Source: Candidatus Margulisiibacteriota bacterium
Lineage (GTDB): Bacteria; Margulisbacteria; WOR-1; O2-12-FULL-45-9; XYB2-FULL-48-7
Assembly (NCBI GenBank): GCA_041661965.1
Contig: JBAZTH010000003.1
Location: 62,001 to 126,000, forward strand
Direction: 5' to 3'
DNA length: 64,000 nucleotides
The translations under genes were made by a program, and so were the position numbers. The number at the start of each line of letters is the position of its first letter. Position 1 is the first letter of the stretch. Shown piece by piece: positions 48,036 through 56,439 of this stretch. Below the pieces are notes generated by a model. It worked only from the letters and a program-made list of their open reading frames with translations. It was not told the DNA's origin and ran no database searches.

Positions 48036-48841
48036 CCTTTTTGCGCGGCGAAAAGATTGTCGAAATGGACCTCTTTCCCAAAGTTGAAAGTTGCCAATTG
48101 CGAAATGTTTTCCCGCCAGGATGTGGTCAGATCGGCCTCGGAGAGAACCTCGGTTTGGGTCAAGAACCAGCCTCCGGGCTTTAAAACCCGAATGATTTCA
48201 CGCCTGACGGTCGTTTGAAAATCTTCAGTATAGTGCCCGCTTAAATGATTAAGGCGGTCGATCAAGCTGATGTAGCTGTGGTCCAGGAAGTGGGAACTGA
48301 TAATTAGGTCAAGAGAACCATCAGGAAAAGGAAGGGCTCTGGCATCGGCCTCTTTGACCGGAGCGCCGATTTCCCGGGCAAAAGCAACGGCGTGGGGATC
48401 ACAATCAATACCGGAAAAACCAGTCAAGCCGATCGCTTCCTTTAAGAACAAGGGATATAATCCCCAGTTGCTGGCTAGTTGGATGCCGACAGGTTTCTGG
48501 CCAAGAAAGATCAGCCGCCTGGCCATTTCAATCGGGCCAAAAGACTGGAAAGAAAAATCAGAATTTGCCGGAGTAGCCAACTGCATCATTATCTGCGCTT
48601 GAGATAATTGCTTAACTATGTCTAAAAGCTGTTCTTCCTCGATCATTTCTTTAATGATCGAGAGCTTATCGCTATGATATATTTTTATGGCTGAATGTGA
48701 AGGGAAACCTTGCGCTTGAGCGATCCGATCGGCCGCTTCCCGGCAGAATTCTTTCGGACGGAAAGCGCTAAGCTCATTAATTGCCGCGGCGAAGGCGGGC
48801 CGACAGAGCCGGGGACCAAAATTAGTCACTGGAACTTTCAT
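48032..48841 (-). CDS. SAM-dependent methyltransferase
   Basis: 269 aa, class I fold. The SAM site is LASNWGLYPLFLKEAIGLTG with the acidic end SGIDCDPHAVAFA; ALPFPDGSLDLIISSHFLDH (motif II) and IRVLKPGGWFLTQTEV (motif III) follow. The N-terminal 85 residues are helical and extra. Substrate unknown; position at the edge of the glycan region suggests a sugar or lipid acceptor. Converges with amrS with four bases overlap. Confidence 0.82.
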   Translation of the reverse strand: MKVPVTNFGPRLCRPAFAAAINELSAFRPKEFCREAADRIAQAQGFPSHSAIKIYHSDKLSIIKEMIEEEQLLDIVKQLSQAQIMMQLATPANSDFSFQSFGPIEMARRLIFLGQKPVGIQLASNWGLYPLFLKEAIGLTGFSGIDCDPHAVAFAREIGAPVKEADARALPFPDGSLDLIISSHFLDHSYISLIDRLNHLSGHYTEDFQTTVRREIIRVLKPGGWFLTQTEVLSEADLTTSWRENISQLATFNFGKEVHFDNLFAAQKG

Positions 48842-48881
48842 AAAATATTATCATGAAAAACCGGTGATTATTTCAGCTTTT

Positions 48882-50276
48882 CTACGGGTGCCCTGATCCC
48901 TTAAAACCAGACAAGCGGAAAAACTTATAGTTATTAGTGATATAATCCTCGATCAAATAAAGCTTCAAGCCTTTTAATTCGGAGATCTTGGCGAATTCTT
49001 GTCCCGCCGCGGCTTTGAATTCTTTACTTTCTTCGCCGTAATAAATGACGGTTTCTCCCTTTTTCAGGTCGGGGATCCCCCAGAGCTCGTACTGCTTCTC
49101 TCCCCAGAGCGGCCCTGGTTTCAGGAAGCCGGTCGCCATGTAGGTTTGGCGCCCCAGGTAAAACTCAAGCAAGGATGACGAGACGTTGGTCCGGGCGAAA
49201 ACCTTCTCTTTTGGCAGAGTGATGGCCAGTTCTTTGTTCTTCGCGTAATCTTTCTGGTGGAGGAGGATCCCGGGGGAACCCCAAAGGAGGATCGCCATAA
49301 CCAAGAGGGAGAATAAGCTGATCCAAAGAATAAACTTCTTCAGCGATTTGCCGTATTCATCGAGATAAGCGGCGGTCAGCGGCAAAGCGGCCAGGTAGCC
49401 GATCGACGGCCAATGGGCCCAGACCTTGACCTTAAAGGAGAGGAGAAAGAAAACGATCAAGACCGGAAAGGAAAAGGCAAAGAGCAAGCGGGAATAATCG
49501 TTCTTTTTCAAAGCGTAGCCAAAGACCGGGATTAAGGTGAAGATCAGAAACGGGGTGAAATGGACTAATTGATCGCCGACAAAAGCAAGCGCGTTCGTTC
49601 CCCAGGCTTCGTTAGCGACTTTGGCGCCATGAAAAGTGAAAGAGATCCAATTGAGCCGGCTGTTCCAAAGGAGGACCGGGAGGAAAAGACCAAGGCTAAG
49701 GCCGAGGCAAAGGTAAAGTTCTTTTCTTTTTAGCCAGAAGCGGTTAGCCGGAGAAATAAGCAGGAAAACTGCCAGACACGGCCAGAAGATGAACATCGTA
49801 TATTTGCTTAGGGTCCCAAGCCCGACGATCACGCCGAGCAGGTACCAGTACTTTTTCTGTTGGGCTTTGACGATTTTGAGCATCAGGAGAACGGCTAATG
49901 ACCAGCAGAGAGCGAGGGGGAGTTCAACAAACTGGGTCAGCCAGATCACGATGTAGTGCGGGATGACCAGGAAGAGAAGGGTTGCCCAGAAAGCGACCTT
50001 TTTATTGAACGCTTCAAGGGCGATAAAATAAATCAAAAAAGTGACTGCCAGACTGATCAGGGCGGCGCCGAGTCGCAGCGTTAAGAGATTGGCTTGGCCG
50101 AAGGTCATCAGATAATTGATGATAGCGACCATTGGCGGGTGGTCGACATAAGAGAGGGCGAGATGTTTCGACCAAAGCCAGTAATATGATTCGTCGGCGG
50201 TCAGGGGGAAAAGGATCCCCAGGACCAAGCGAAAAAAAGTGGCGATGGTGATGAGCAGTAATAGGTTTGTCGGCAT
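48882..50276 (-). CDS. Membrane glycosyltransferase, ArnT/GT39-GT83-like
   Basis: 464 aa from the ATG at 50276. The first periplasmic loop carries FPLTADESYYWLWSKHLALSYVDHPPM, split here by family hallmarks DE and DHPP, the acidic catalytic site of undecaprenyl-phosphate-sugar-dependent transferases. About 11 membrane helices, then a C-terminal soluble domain. The start codon lies six bases behind a TATAAT box on the minus strand (50288-50283). Closely related to the protein of 53174-54550 (same opening motif), which suggests duplication. Confidence 0.85.
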   Translation of the reverse strand: MPTNLLLLITIATFFRLVLGILFPLTADESYYWLWSKHLALSYVDHPPMVAIINYLMTFGQANLLTLRLGAALISLAVTFLIYFIALEAFNKKVAFWATLLFLVIPHYIVIWLTQFVELPLALCWSLAVLLMLKIVKAQQKKYWYLLGVIVGLGTLSKYTMFIFWPCLAVFLLISPANRFWLKRKELYLCLGLSLGLFLPVLLWNSRLNWISFTFHGAKVANEAWGTNALAFVGDQLVHFTPFLIFTLIPVFGYALKKNDYSRLLFAFSFPVLIVFFLLSFKVKVWAHWPSIGYLAALPLTAAYLDEYGKSLKKFILWISLFSLLVMAILLWGSPGILLHQKDYAKNKELAITLPKEKVFARTNVSSSLLEFYLGRQTYMATGFLKPGPLWGEKQYELWGIPDLKKGETVIYYGEESKEFKAAAGQEFAKISELKGLKLYLIEDYITNNYKFFRLSGFKGSGHP

Positions 50277-50282
50277 TGATTT

Positions 50283-50288
50283 ATTATA
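50283..50288 (-). promoter_or_regulatory. -10 box of the 50276 gene, leaderless type
   Basis: TATAAT on the minus strand, six bases before the ATG. The sigma-28-like promoter of the divergent gene lies 25 bases away. Confidence 0.6.
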
Positions 50289-50312
50289 AATGATTTTTCC
50301 GAAAAAAAACAT

Positions 50313-50340
50313 TGAAATTTGCCGGCCGCCCGACGGATAA
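50313..50340 (+). promoter_or_regulatory. Sigma-28-like promoter of the 50348 gene
   Basis: TGAAAT at 50313-50318, 17 bases, GATAA at 50336-50340; only seven bases to the ATG and no Shine-Dalgarno. Confidence 0.6.
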
Positions 50341-50347
50341 ATAATCG

Positions 50348-51577
50348 ATGTCAATAAGGCTTACGGACCAAACCAAACGGCCGGTGTTGCTCACCGCCGC
50401 GCAAACGCCGTTCATTAACCGCGGCAAATATCAGGAAGTCTTGCGGCAATGTGGCCTCGACCGGGAAACCCCCTGGGGGATGACTTTCGAAGTCTGCCGG
50501 CAGGAGAAGCTTAACGGCTCGCTTACTCTGGCGGAAGAAATTCTTTGCCACCGCGGACGGCTTGACTGGGTTGAAGAATGTGAAGAAGGCTACCGCTTGC
50601 ATGGGCCGCTTGCCATCGAGATGCGGGTGGAAACCTGCGCCGATGAAGCGACCCGCGACGAGGCGCGGCTGACCCTCCTTGCCGATTTACGGCGATTCGG
50701 CTACCAAACCGCCCTACTGGCGATGGACCCGACCGAGTATGACACGGTCAATCCCGGCTTTAACGATGAGGCGATCGCCAGGGGACTTATGCCGCGCGAT
50801 CTGCTGCTGATCAAAAGAGAACAAGAGTTGCCTGGCTCGATTGGCCTCTCGTTCCCGCGAGATCTTTTTACCCAGCTGGCGGAAACGGTTTATATTAATC
50901 CGGACGCCGGGGGCTTTGATTGGCGGCCGTTATTTAATTGGGCAGGCGGCGGCTTGCGCCAGAATTACAGCCGAATTGGTTGCGGCGGCGAGGTCGTTAT
51001 CGGTGATAAGTACGCTTTCTTGTCGGAGCAGTACATTCCCGACTTTTCTTTCCTTCCTCCGGAACAGCGGCTCATGCTGGAAACGGAATCGCGGCTTTTT
51101 AATATGGTGACGATCGGCGAAACGGAAGCGACCCTGCGAAGATTTGGGCGGCAAGTTTTCCGGATCCCTTACGGTTGGACCGATATTTTCCCCCGCCAGC
51201 TGCTGGCCGAGCTCGGCACCTCCAAGCGGTTTTTGGTGCCGAACGACCACGCCGACATGAACCTGATGCACCTGCCGGACGAGAACGCCATTCTCACGGC
51301 GGAGCCGTATTATCTGGAGAACAGGGAATTGATCGATCGGCTCCTGGAAGAGGTCAAACCCGACCTGTTTCGCGTTTTACCGGAAGAGGACGGGCTGCCG
51401 GTCAATTTGCTTCCGCTGCCGGACGGCGGGGTTTACCTCGATCAGGCGGCCGTTGCCACGGCCCGGATCTTGCGGGAAGCGGGGATCAGGGTAGAAACAA
51501 CTTCGCGGCTATTTGGCACCTTCCTCTGGGGTTCGCAGGGCGGGATACACTGTGCCACTAATACGCTTTGGTTATAA
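50348..51577 (+). CDS. Guanidino-modifying enzyme superfamily protein (deiminase/amidinotransferase-like)
   Basis: 409 aa. The C-terminal GSQGGIHCATNTLW closely follows the catalytic Cys motif (GGIHC) of agmatine/arginine deiminases and amidinotransferases; VPNDHADMNLMHL offers the His, and LSFPRDLF may supply the substrate-binding Arg-Asp of the N-terminal part. N-terminal 100 residues (GVN-less, LTLAEEILCHRG) are not typical. It could hydrolyse or transfer an amidino group; substrate is not evident. It is the only non-glycan enzyme in the surface-glycan region and has a sigma-28-like promoter. Overlaps the next gene tail to tail by 20 bases. Confidence 0.7.
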   Translation: MSIRLTDQTKRPVLLTAAQTPFINRGKYQEVLRQCGLDRETPWGMTFEVCRQEKLNGSLTLAEEILCHRGRLDWVEECEEGYRLHGPLAIEMRVETCADEATRDEARLTLLADLRRFGYQTALLAMDPTEYDTVNPGFNDEAIARGLMPRDLLLIKREQELPGSIGLSFPRDLFTQLAETVYINPDAGGFDWRPLFNWAGGGLRQNYSRIGCGGEVVIGDKYAFLSEQYIPDFSFLPPEQRLMLETESRLFNMVTIGETEATLRRFGRQVFRIPYGWTDIFPRQLLAELGTSKRFLVPNDHADMNLMHLPDENAILTAEPYYLENRELIDRLLEEVKPDLFRVLPEEDGLPVNLLPLPDGGVYLDQAAVATARILREAGIRVETTSRLFGTFLWGSQGGIHCATNTLWL

Positions 51578-53177
51578 CCAGTTCGGAATAATTGTCCCGC
51601 GCCAGCACTTTTCCTCGAATCTTCGCTTTTTCCCAACTCTTGGTGTCGCTTAACACGATCGCTTTTTCCATTGACAGGAAATCTTTCAACTTTACTTGGT
51701 CCCAAAAATACAGGTCAGCCGGGCCGGACATAAAGTCAACGTAAAAAAGGTCGGGACTATAAAAGAGCTGGCGGTCGGGCGGCCGATAGATCACAAAGGC
51801 GTACCCCTGACGGGTGTACTCTTTGATCATGCTCGGCCAGCTGACATTCGGATTGAACGAATTGACCAGCGGGAGCGAGACGTAGAAGAGGGCGCTGTAA
51901 GCCAGGACGGTCAAAGCGCAGAAGACGACGAATTTACTCCAGACCGGCCGGAACAGATCGAAGAATAGCCAGCTCAAGGCGACGACAAAAAGACCGATCG
52001 GCAGAAGAGCATCACCGAGATAGATCCCGTCGCCGTTGAAAGGCTTGATCAGTAACATTATAAAACCGACCGCGAAGATTAACCAGAAGAGGAGATTCCA
52101 GAGTAATTCAATACGGAAACCCGTGAATAAATCCGCCGCGGCGGACGGTTTCCGTATTTTCCATTGGATGGCTGTTAGTTTAATAGCCGCTAAGATGGCG
52201 AGCGGCGGGACAAAGACGGTAAAGGTTCGCAGATCGCTCTGGCGATAGAAAAAAAGCAGGAAGAGAAAGTTCGACCAGAGCCAGAGATTGCAGAGTCGGT
52301 TGAGGTTAAGGCCTTTGCTGAACAGCCGTCCTTTGATCGCCGTCAGGGCGAACGGCGCCCAGGGGAAGATCGAGATCAGCAGAAAGCCAAAGATTGAAGT
52401 GTAAAAGCCAAACCCCAGGTAACTGGTGTTGTATTTGCTTTGAATGGTGATACTCCGGAGATAAGGGAGCCATTGGTCGCGCAGGGGGACCGCTTGCAAG
52501 CCAAGAACCGCTCCAACCAGCAGAACGAGCAATAAAGTGCTTAGCAGTAACCGGTAAGAGAAAAGAAGCCGAAGAAACGCAGAGCGCGCTTCAGCATTAA
52601 AGATAAAGAGAAAAATGACTGTCAGTCCGGGCAGGAGCAAGCCAAAGCCTGATTTGACTAGGAAACCGCCGGCCAAAGCGGCAGTGAAGAGATAAAGCGC
52701 GCCGGGACGATCTTTCTTGATGAATTCATAAAGGGCCAGGTGGGCGAGCGTGACAAAGAGCGGCAGAAGAATGTCGAGCTTCGGCGCGCGTGAATAGACG
52801 ACCAGGCCGAGGCTGGTCCCGGCGATGACCGTGGAGAGAAGCGCTAGCCTTTGGCCATTCGTTCTCCGCAGGTAAAAATAGATGATCGCCAGCAAGGCGG
52901 CGAAATAAAGGACATTCGGTAGGTGGACGGTCAGTTCACTGACGCCGAATATTTTCATCGGCCAGGCGAGAAGCCAGATCCCGAGCGGCGGTTTGTCGAT
53001 AAAGGAAGCCGGGTCTCCCGGCGTAATATATTGAGCGAGCCATTGGTTATGGACGATCGCGTTCTTGGCGACCAGCGCGTATAGCGAGGCGTCGTCGTTC
53101 TGCAGCGGATTGCGCGGCAGAGTGATCAGCGCCGCCAGGAAAAATAATCCCAGGATGATGAGCAGGGCTCGCTTCAA
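51558..53177 (-). CDS. Membrane glycosyltransferase, ArnT-like, with palindromic insert
   Basis: 539 aa. First loop NPLQNDDASLYALVAKNAIVHNQW, then DKPPLGIWLL, is the acidic DD...KPP site of ArnT-type lipid-linked-sugar transferases. About 12 membrane helices and a soluble C-terminal domain ending in VLARDNYSELVITKAY. Between two helices, residues IRKPSAAADLFTGFRI are encoded by a 49-base palindrome (52110-52158) that shares its outer stem with hairpins H1-H2. Starts inside the stop of the upstream gene (ATGA). Confidence 0.85.
   Translation of the reverse strand: MKRALLIILGLFFLAALITLPRNPLQNDDASLYALVAKNAIVHNQWLAQYITPGDPASFIDKPPLGIWLLAWPMKIFGVSELTVHLPNVLYFAALLAIIYFYLRRTNGQRLALLSTVIAGTSLGLVVYSRAPKLDILLPLFVTLAHLALYEFIKKDRPGALYLFTAALAGGFLVKSGFGLLLPGLTVIFLFIFNAEARSAFLRLLFSYRLLLSTLLLVLLVGAVLGLQAVPLRDQWLPYLRSITIQSKYNTSYLGFGFYTSIFGFLLISIFPWAPFALTAIKGRLFSKGLNLNRLCNLWLWSNFLFLLFFYRQSDLRTFTVFVPPLAILAAIKLTAIQWKIRKPSAAADLFTGFRIELLWNLLFWLIFAVGFIMLLIKPFNGDGIYLGDALLPIGLFVVALSWLFFDLFRPVWSKFVVFCALTVLAYSALFYVSLPLVNSFNPNVSWPSMIKEYTRQGYAFVIYRPPDRQLFYSPDLFYVDFMSGPADLYFWDQVKLKDFLSMEKAIVLSDTKSWEKAKIRGKVLARDNYSELVITKAY
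52110..52158. repeat. In-frame palindromic insert H4
   Basis: Outer arms of 12 bases AATACGGAAACC / GGTTTCCGTATT enclose a perfect 14-base palindrome TCCGCCGCGGCGGA. The CGGAAACC/GGTTTCCG stem is identical to that of H1 at 4241-4273. It leaves the gene's frame open. Confidence 0.7.
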
Positions 53178-54550
53178 GGAAGTTTGCCCCCCTTATAACC
53201 CTCGGCGTGAAAGATCTTGGTGAGGTTAGGGAGATTGGCGTCCTTATTGAAAAGCCGGTGCCGCGGTTCGACCCAAACTTTCTTGAAGCGCGGTTTTAAT
53301 TTGTCGCCGATCTCTTGCTCGTTGATCGCGAAGTAGATGATGTTGTCCCCGGTTTTTAATTCCGGTTTTCCCCACATGTCGACCTGTTTCAGCCGGCCCG
53401 GCGCCATGTTGACCTTGACCTGGCCGTGGAAAGCGACTAAGCCGAGAAGTCCCAGATCGTTGGCAAAGTAATAAGTTTTTCCGGTCTTAGGCGTTGTCGC
53501 TTTCAAATAAGCCGGGAGCTGGGCGTTGATCGTAAATTCTTGTCCCCGTAAATCGGCCGGGGTTGGATAGAAAAAGAGATAGTAAGCGAAGCCCCCCAGA
53601 TCGAGGACCAAGGCGAAGCCGATCATAACCCCGATCACCCACCGTTTCATCTTGCCGCTGCCGACCAGCGCCGGGAGATAAGCGCAGGCTGGCCAATGGC
53701 CGCCGACGTTAATGATCGGACTGATCAGGGTAAAGGGGAGAAGAACCGCGCCGGCGAAAGTTGCTAATAATAAGTTCTTTCTTGCTTTATAGATTAAGTA
53801 GATCGAGCCAAAAAAGATCGGGGGGGTATAGAGCAAAGTTTGAAGGCCAAAGAAGTTGAGCAGGTTGTCGCCGATCCGCGGGCCGGTCCCCATTTTTCCG
53901 CCCCAGTAGAAAAGAGGGGTGAAACCGAGGCCGAAGTTCCAGACCAGAACGGGAAGGAAAAGGCCAAGGCTAAGGCAAAGGCCAAGGTACGGTTCTTTCT
54001 TTTTGAACCAAAATCGTTGGCTCTTGTCGATGATCAGATAAAAGAAGGTCGCGATGACAAAAAGGGCCATGACGTAATCGCTCAATAGTCCGAGGCCAAC
54101 GGAGAGGCCAAGCAGATACCAGTATTTGCCGTCGCCGGTTTTGATTAATTTTACCAGCAGATAAAAACTTAGCGACCAGAAAAGAAAAACGAGCATTTGC
54201 GGGACCAGGAACATCCCTCCGCCGAAAAAAGTCGGGACCAGGTTGAAAAGGAGCGCGCTCCAGAGGGCGGTCCGGCGGTCAAAGAGCTCTTTAGCGATCA
54301 GGTAGATCAGATAGGTGACCAGGGCGACGATCGTTAGCGCCCCCAGCCTGACTACTAGTTCGCTGTTTCCAAAAAGGGTCGATAAGATCAAATTGACGTA
54401 GGCGACCATCGGCGGATGGTCGACGTAGCTGAAAGCGGGGTGCTGGGCCCAGAGCCAATAATACGCTTCATCGCCAATCAGCGGGAAAAACCGGACCAAA
54501 CCGAGCTTTAGAAGGTTAATAGCGACAATTAATAAAAGCGGCAAATTCAT
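53174..54550 (-). CDS. Membrane glycosyltransferase, ArnT/GT39-like
   Basis: 458 aa from the ATG at 54550. FPLIGDEAYYWLWAQHPAF followed by SYVDHPPMVAYVN is nearly the same as in the 48882 gene. About 11 helices, then a C-terminal soluble domain (RGQEFTINAQLPAYL, YFAINEQEIGDKL). The earlier ATG at 54568 lies upstream of the promoter box, so 54550 was chosen. Same strand and overlap with the 51558 gene. Confidence 0.85.
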   Translation of the reverse strand: MNLPLLLIVAINLLKLGLVRFFPLIGDEAYYWLWAQHPAFSYVDHPPMVAYVNLILSTLFGNSELVVRLGALTIVALVTYLIYLIAKELFDRRTALWSALLFNLVPTFFGGGMFLVPQMLVFLFWSLSFYLLVKLIKTGDGKYWYLLGLSVGLGLLSDYVMALFVIATFFYLIIDKSQRFWFKKKEPYLGLCLSLGLFLPVLVWNFGLGFTPLFYWGGKMGTGPRIGDNLLNFFGLQTLLYTPPIFFGSIYLIYKARKNLLLATFAGAVLLPFTLISPIINVGGHWPACAYLPALVGSGKMKRWVIGVMIGFALVLDLGGFAYYLFFYPTPADLRGQEFTINAQLPAYLKATTPKTGKTYYFANDLGLLGLVAFHGQVKVNMAPGRLKQVDMWGKPELKTGDNIIYFAINEQEIGDKLKPRFKKVWVEPRHRLFNKDANLPNLTKIFHAEGYKGGKLP

Positions 54551-54556
54551 GCTAAA

Positions 54557-54565
54557 ATTATAACA
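54557..54565 (-). promoter_or_regulatory. Extended -10 promoter of the 54550 gene, leaderless type
   Basis: TGTTATAAT on the minus strand (54565-54557), six bases before the ATG. Confidence 0.65.
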
Positions 54566-54573
54566 CATAATGG

Positions 54574-54610
54574 AAATGACAAATGACCAATGTCAAATGT
54601 CAAATTAAGG
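54574..54610 (+). repeat. Short TGACAAATG repeat, intergenic copy
   Basis: Matches 14684-14720 in thiL at 35 of 37 positions. Here it lies in the gap between two divergent glycosyltransferase genes. Confidence 0.8.
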
Positions 54611-54628
54611 AGACGGTAAAAGAGGAAT

Positions 54629-55441
54629 ATGGCGCAGAACATTGGTTTGATGATAACGCGGAATGAAGAAGACGTGATCGAAGAGGTCATGAACGTTAAC
54701 CGGAAATATTTTGACACTATCCTCGTCCTCGACGGTTCCGATGACAGAACGGAAGAAATACTCCGGAGCTATGATTGCGTAAAGTATTTTCTCAAAGACA
54801 AGGAGATTCTTGACCGCCTCCCTAACCGAAAGTTCGAGGATGGGGCCCGCCAATTCCTGTTGGAAAAAGCCCAGGAGCGTTATCCGGTTGAAGGGTGGTT
54901 CACCCTTTTGCACGGTGACGAGATCTGGCATGATGATCCGAATTGGGTCGCGAATGAGGCGGAAAAGGCCCGGGCCGAAAAGGTCAACTGGTACGTCATG
55001 AATTTCTTTCTCCACACTTCTGATAAAGTGCGCGATCTTGGCTCGATCAAATCGGTCCAGGAGCGGCTCCTCTGGTATTGTCCCGGTTACCTTGAGATCC
55101 GCCAATTCCGCAACAAGCCGGGGATCTACTACGATCTGGGCCAGAAGTACGATGTTTTGCCGCGGGGGATAGGCTGGAAGATCTATAACAAATTCCCGAT
55201 CTACAAACATTATCCTTTCCGTTCCGTCGATCAAATCATGCGAAAAAAGCAGGCCCACCGGGAAACCGGTTTTAACGGGACTTACGAAAAGTTTAGCGAC
55301 GTTGAGAGTTGTTTTGCCGATATTCTGCCGAACTATAAACAGGCCCGCCGTTTTGACGGGTCGTTCCATGAGTTTGAATTGGCCAAACAAGGGTCCCTTC
55401 TTAGCCGCTGGCTAAGGGGGCATAAATATATTACCTGGTAA
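54629..55441 (+). CDS. Glycosyltransferase, GT2-like
   Basis: 270 aa, Shine-Dalgarno AGAGGAA. GLMITRNEEDVIEEVMNVN, ILVLDGSDDRTEEIL and GWFTLLHGDEIWHDDPNWV (GDE instead of DxD) fit a GT-A family 2 enzyme. No membrane helix. Followed two bases after its stop by a GT9 gene on the same strand. The donor and acceptor are unknown; a role in surface glycan assembly is inferred from context. Confidence 0.75.
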   Translation: MAQNIGLMITRNEEDVIEEVMNVNRKYFDTILVLDGSDDRTEEILRSYDCVKYFLKDKEILDRLPNRKFEDGARQFLLEKAQERYPVEGWFTLLHGDEIWHDDPNWVANEAEKARAEKVNWYVMNFFLHTSDKVRDLGSIKSVQERLLWYCPGYLEIRQFRNKPGIYYDLGQKYDVLPRGIGWKIYNKFPIYKHYPFRSVDQIMRKKQAHRETGFNGTYEKFSDVESCFADILPNYKQARRFDGSFHEFELAKQGSLLSRWLRGHKYITW

Positions 55442-55443
55442 AT

Positions 55444-56439
55444 ATGAAAATACTAATCGTTAAATTAGGGGCGATCGGGGACGTTTTAAGGACGACTTCG
55501 CTTCTCCCCGGCTTGAGAAACAAATTCAACGACCCGACGATCGACTGGCTGACCGCCAACTCGGCTAAAGATATTTTGCTCAACAATCCGCTGATCAATC
55601 GCCTTGCGGTTTGGGAAGAGCGGGAGTCGCTCAACGATTATCAGCTGGTCATCGGGCTGGAAGACGACAAAGAAGCGTGCGAATATGTTTCTTCCCGTCG
55701 GGCGGAGCAGGTGGTCGGCGCTTTCTTAAAGAACGGCAAGCAGAGCTACACGCCGTCCGGCTGGTTCGATATGTCGATGATCTCCCGCTTTGGCCTGGAA
55801 CAGGCGAACTTTCTCAAGAAAAAGAACCAAAACACCTACCAACAGCATATGGCGGCGCTTTTGCGGATTGAGATCTCGCCGTACGTTTTTAAATTGACGC
55901 CGGAGGAGATGGAATACGGTGAACGGGTGATTAGGGAATTGGGGATTGGAAAACGGGAAACAGTTGTTGGGATAAATACCGGAGCGGGAAAACGCTGGCC
56001 GCTCAAGAGCTGGGGAGTGGAACAGACGATTGAACTGATCAACCGCCTGCGCAAGGAGTTGGGGGTTGTTTCCCTGATCCTTGGCGGCGACCAGGAGCAG
56101 GAGCGGAACGCTTTGATCGCTAAAGAGAGCGGAATGCCGAACGCCGGAACACATTCCCTGCGCGGGTTTGCCGCGGTCATCGGCCGGACCAAAACCTTGG
56201 TTTCCAGCGACAGCCTAGCGATGCACTTCGGGATCGCTCTTAACAAACGGCTGGTCATATTTTTTGGCCCGACCTCGGCGGCCGAGATCGAACTATACGA
56301 ATTGGGCGAGAAGCTCTTGTCGCCGGTTGCTTGTTCAGTCTGCTACAAGAAGAACTGTGATAAAAAACCTCATTGCATGGATTCTATTTCGATCGAGGAG
56401 ATGTTCCAGGCGGTTAAGAGGCAACTGGCTGCGGCCTGA
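55444..56439 (+). CDS. Glycosyltransferase family 9 (heptosyltransferase-like)
   Basis: 331 aa. ILIVKLGAIGDVLRTTSLLPGLR is the GT9 opening; GINTGAGKRWPLKSWGVEQTIELI and SLILGGDQEQERNA (GG loop), TLVSSDSLAMHFGIALNKRLVIFFGPTS complete the GT-B fold. The end has four Cys (CSVCYKKNCDKKPHC) as in ADP-heptose LPS heptosyltransferases of some phyla. The part RVIRELGIGKRETVV is encoded by an AGGGAATTGGGG-like low-complexity stretch at 55929-55961. Converges with the next gene by 26 bases. Confidence 0.9.
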   Translation: MKILIVKLGAIGDVLRTTSLLPGLRNKFNDPTIDWLTANSAKDILLNNPLINRLAVWEERESLNDYQLVIGLEDDKEACEYVSSRRAEQVVGAFLKNGKQSYTPSGWFDMSMISRFGLEQANFLKKKNQNTYQQHMAALLRIEISPYVFKLTPEEMEYGERVIRELGIGKRETVVGINTGAGKRWPLKSWGVEQTIELINRLRKELGVVSLILGGDQEQERNALIAKESGMPNAGTHSLRGFAAVIGRTKTLVSSDSLAMHFGIALNKRLVIFFGPTSAAEIELYELGEKLLSPVACSVCYKKNCDKKPHCMDSISIEEMFQAVKRQLAAA

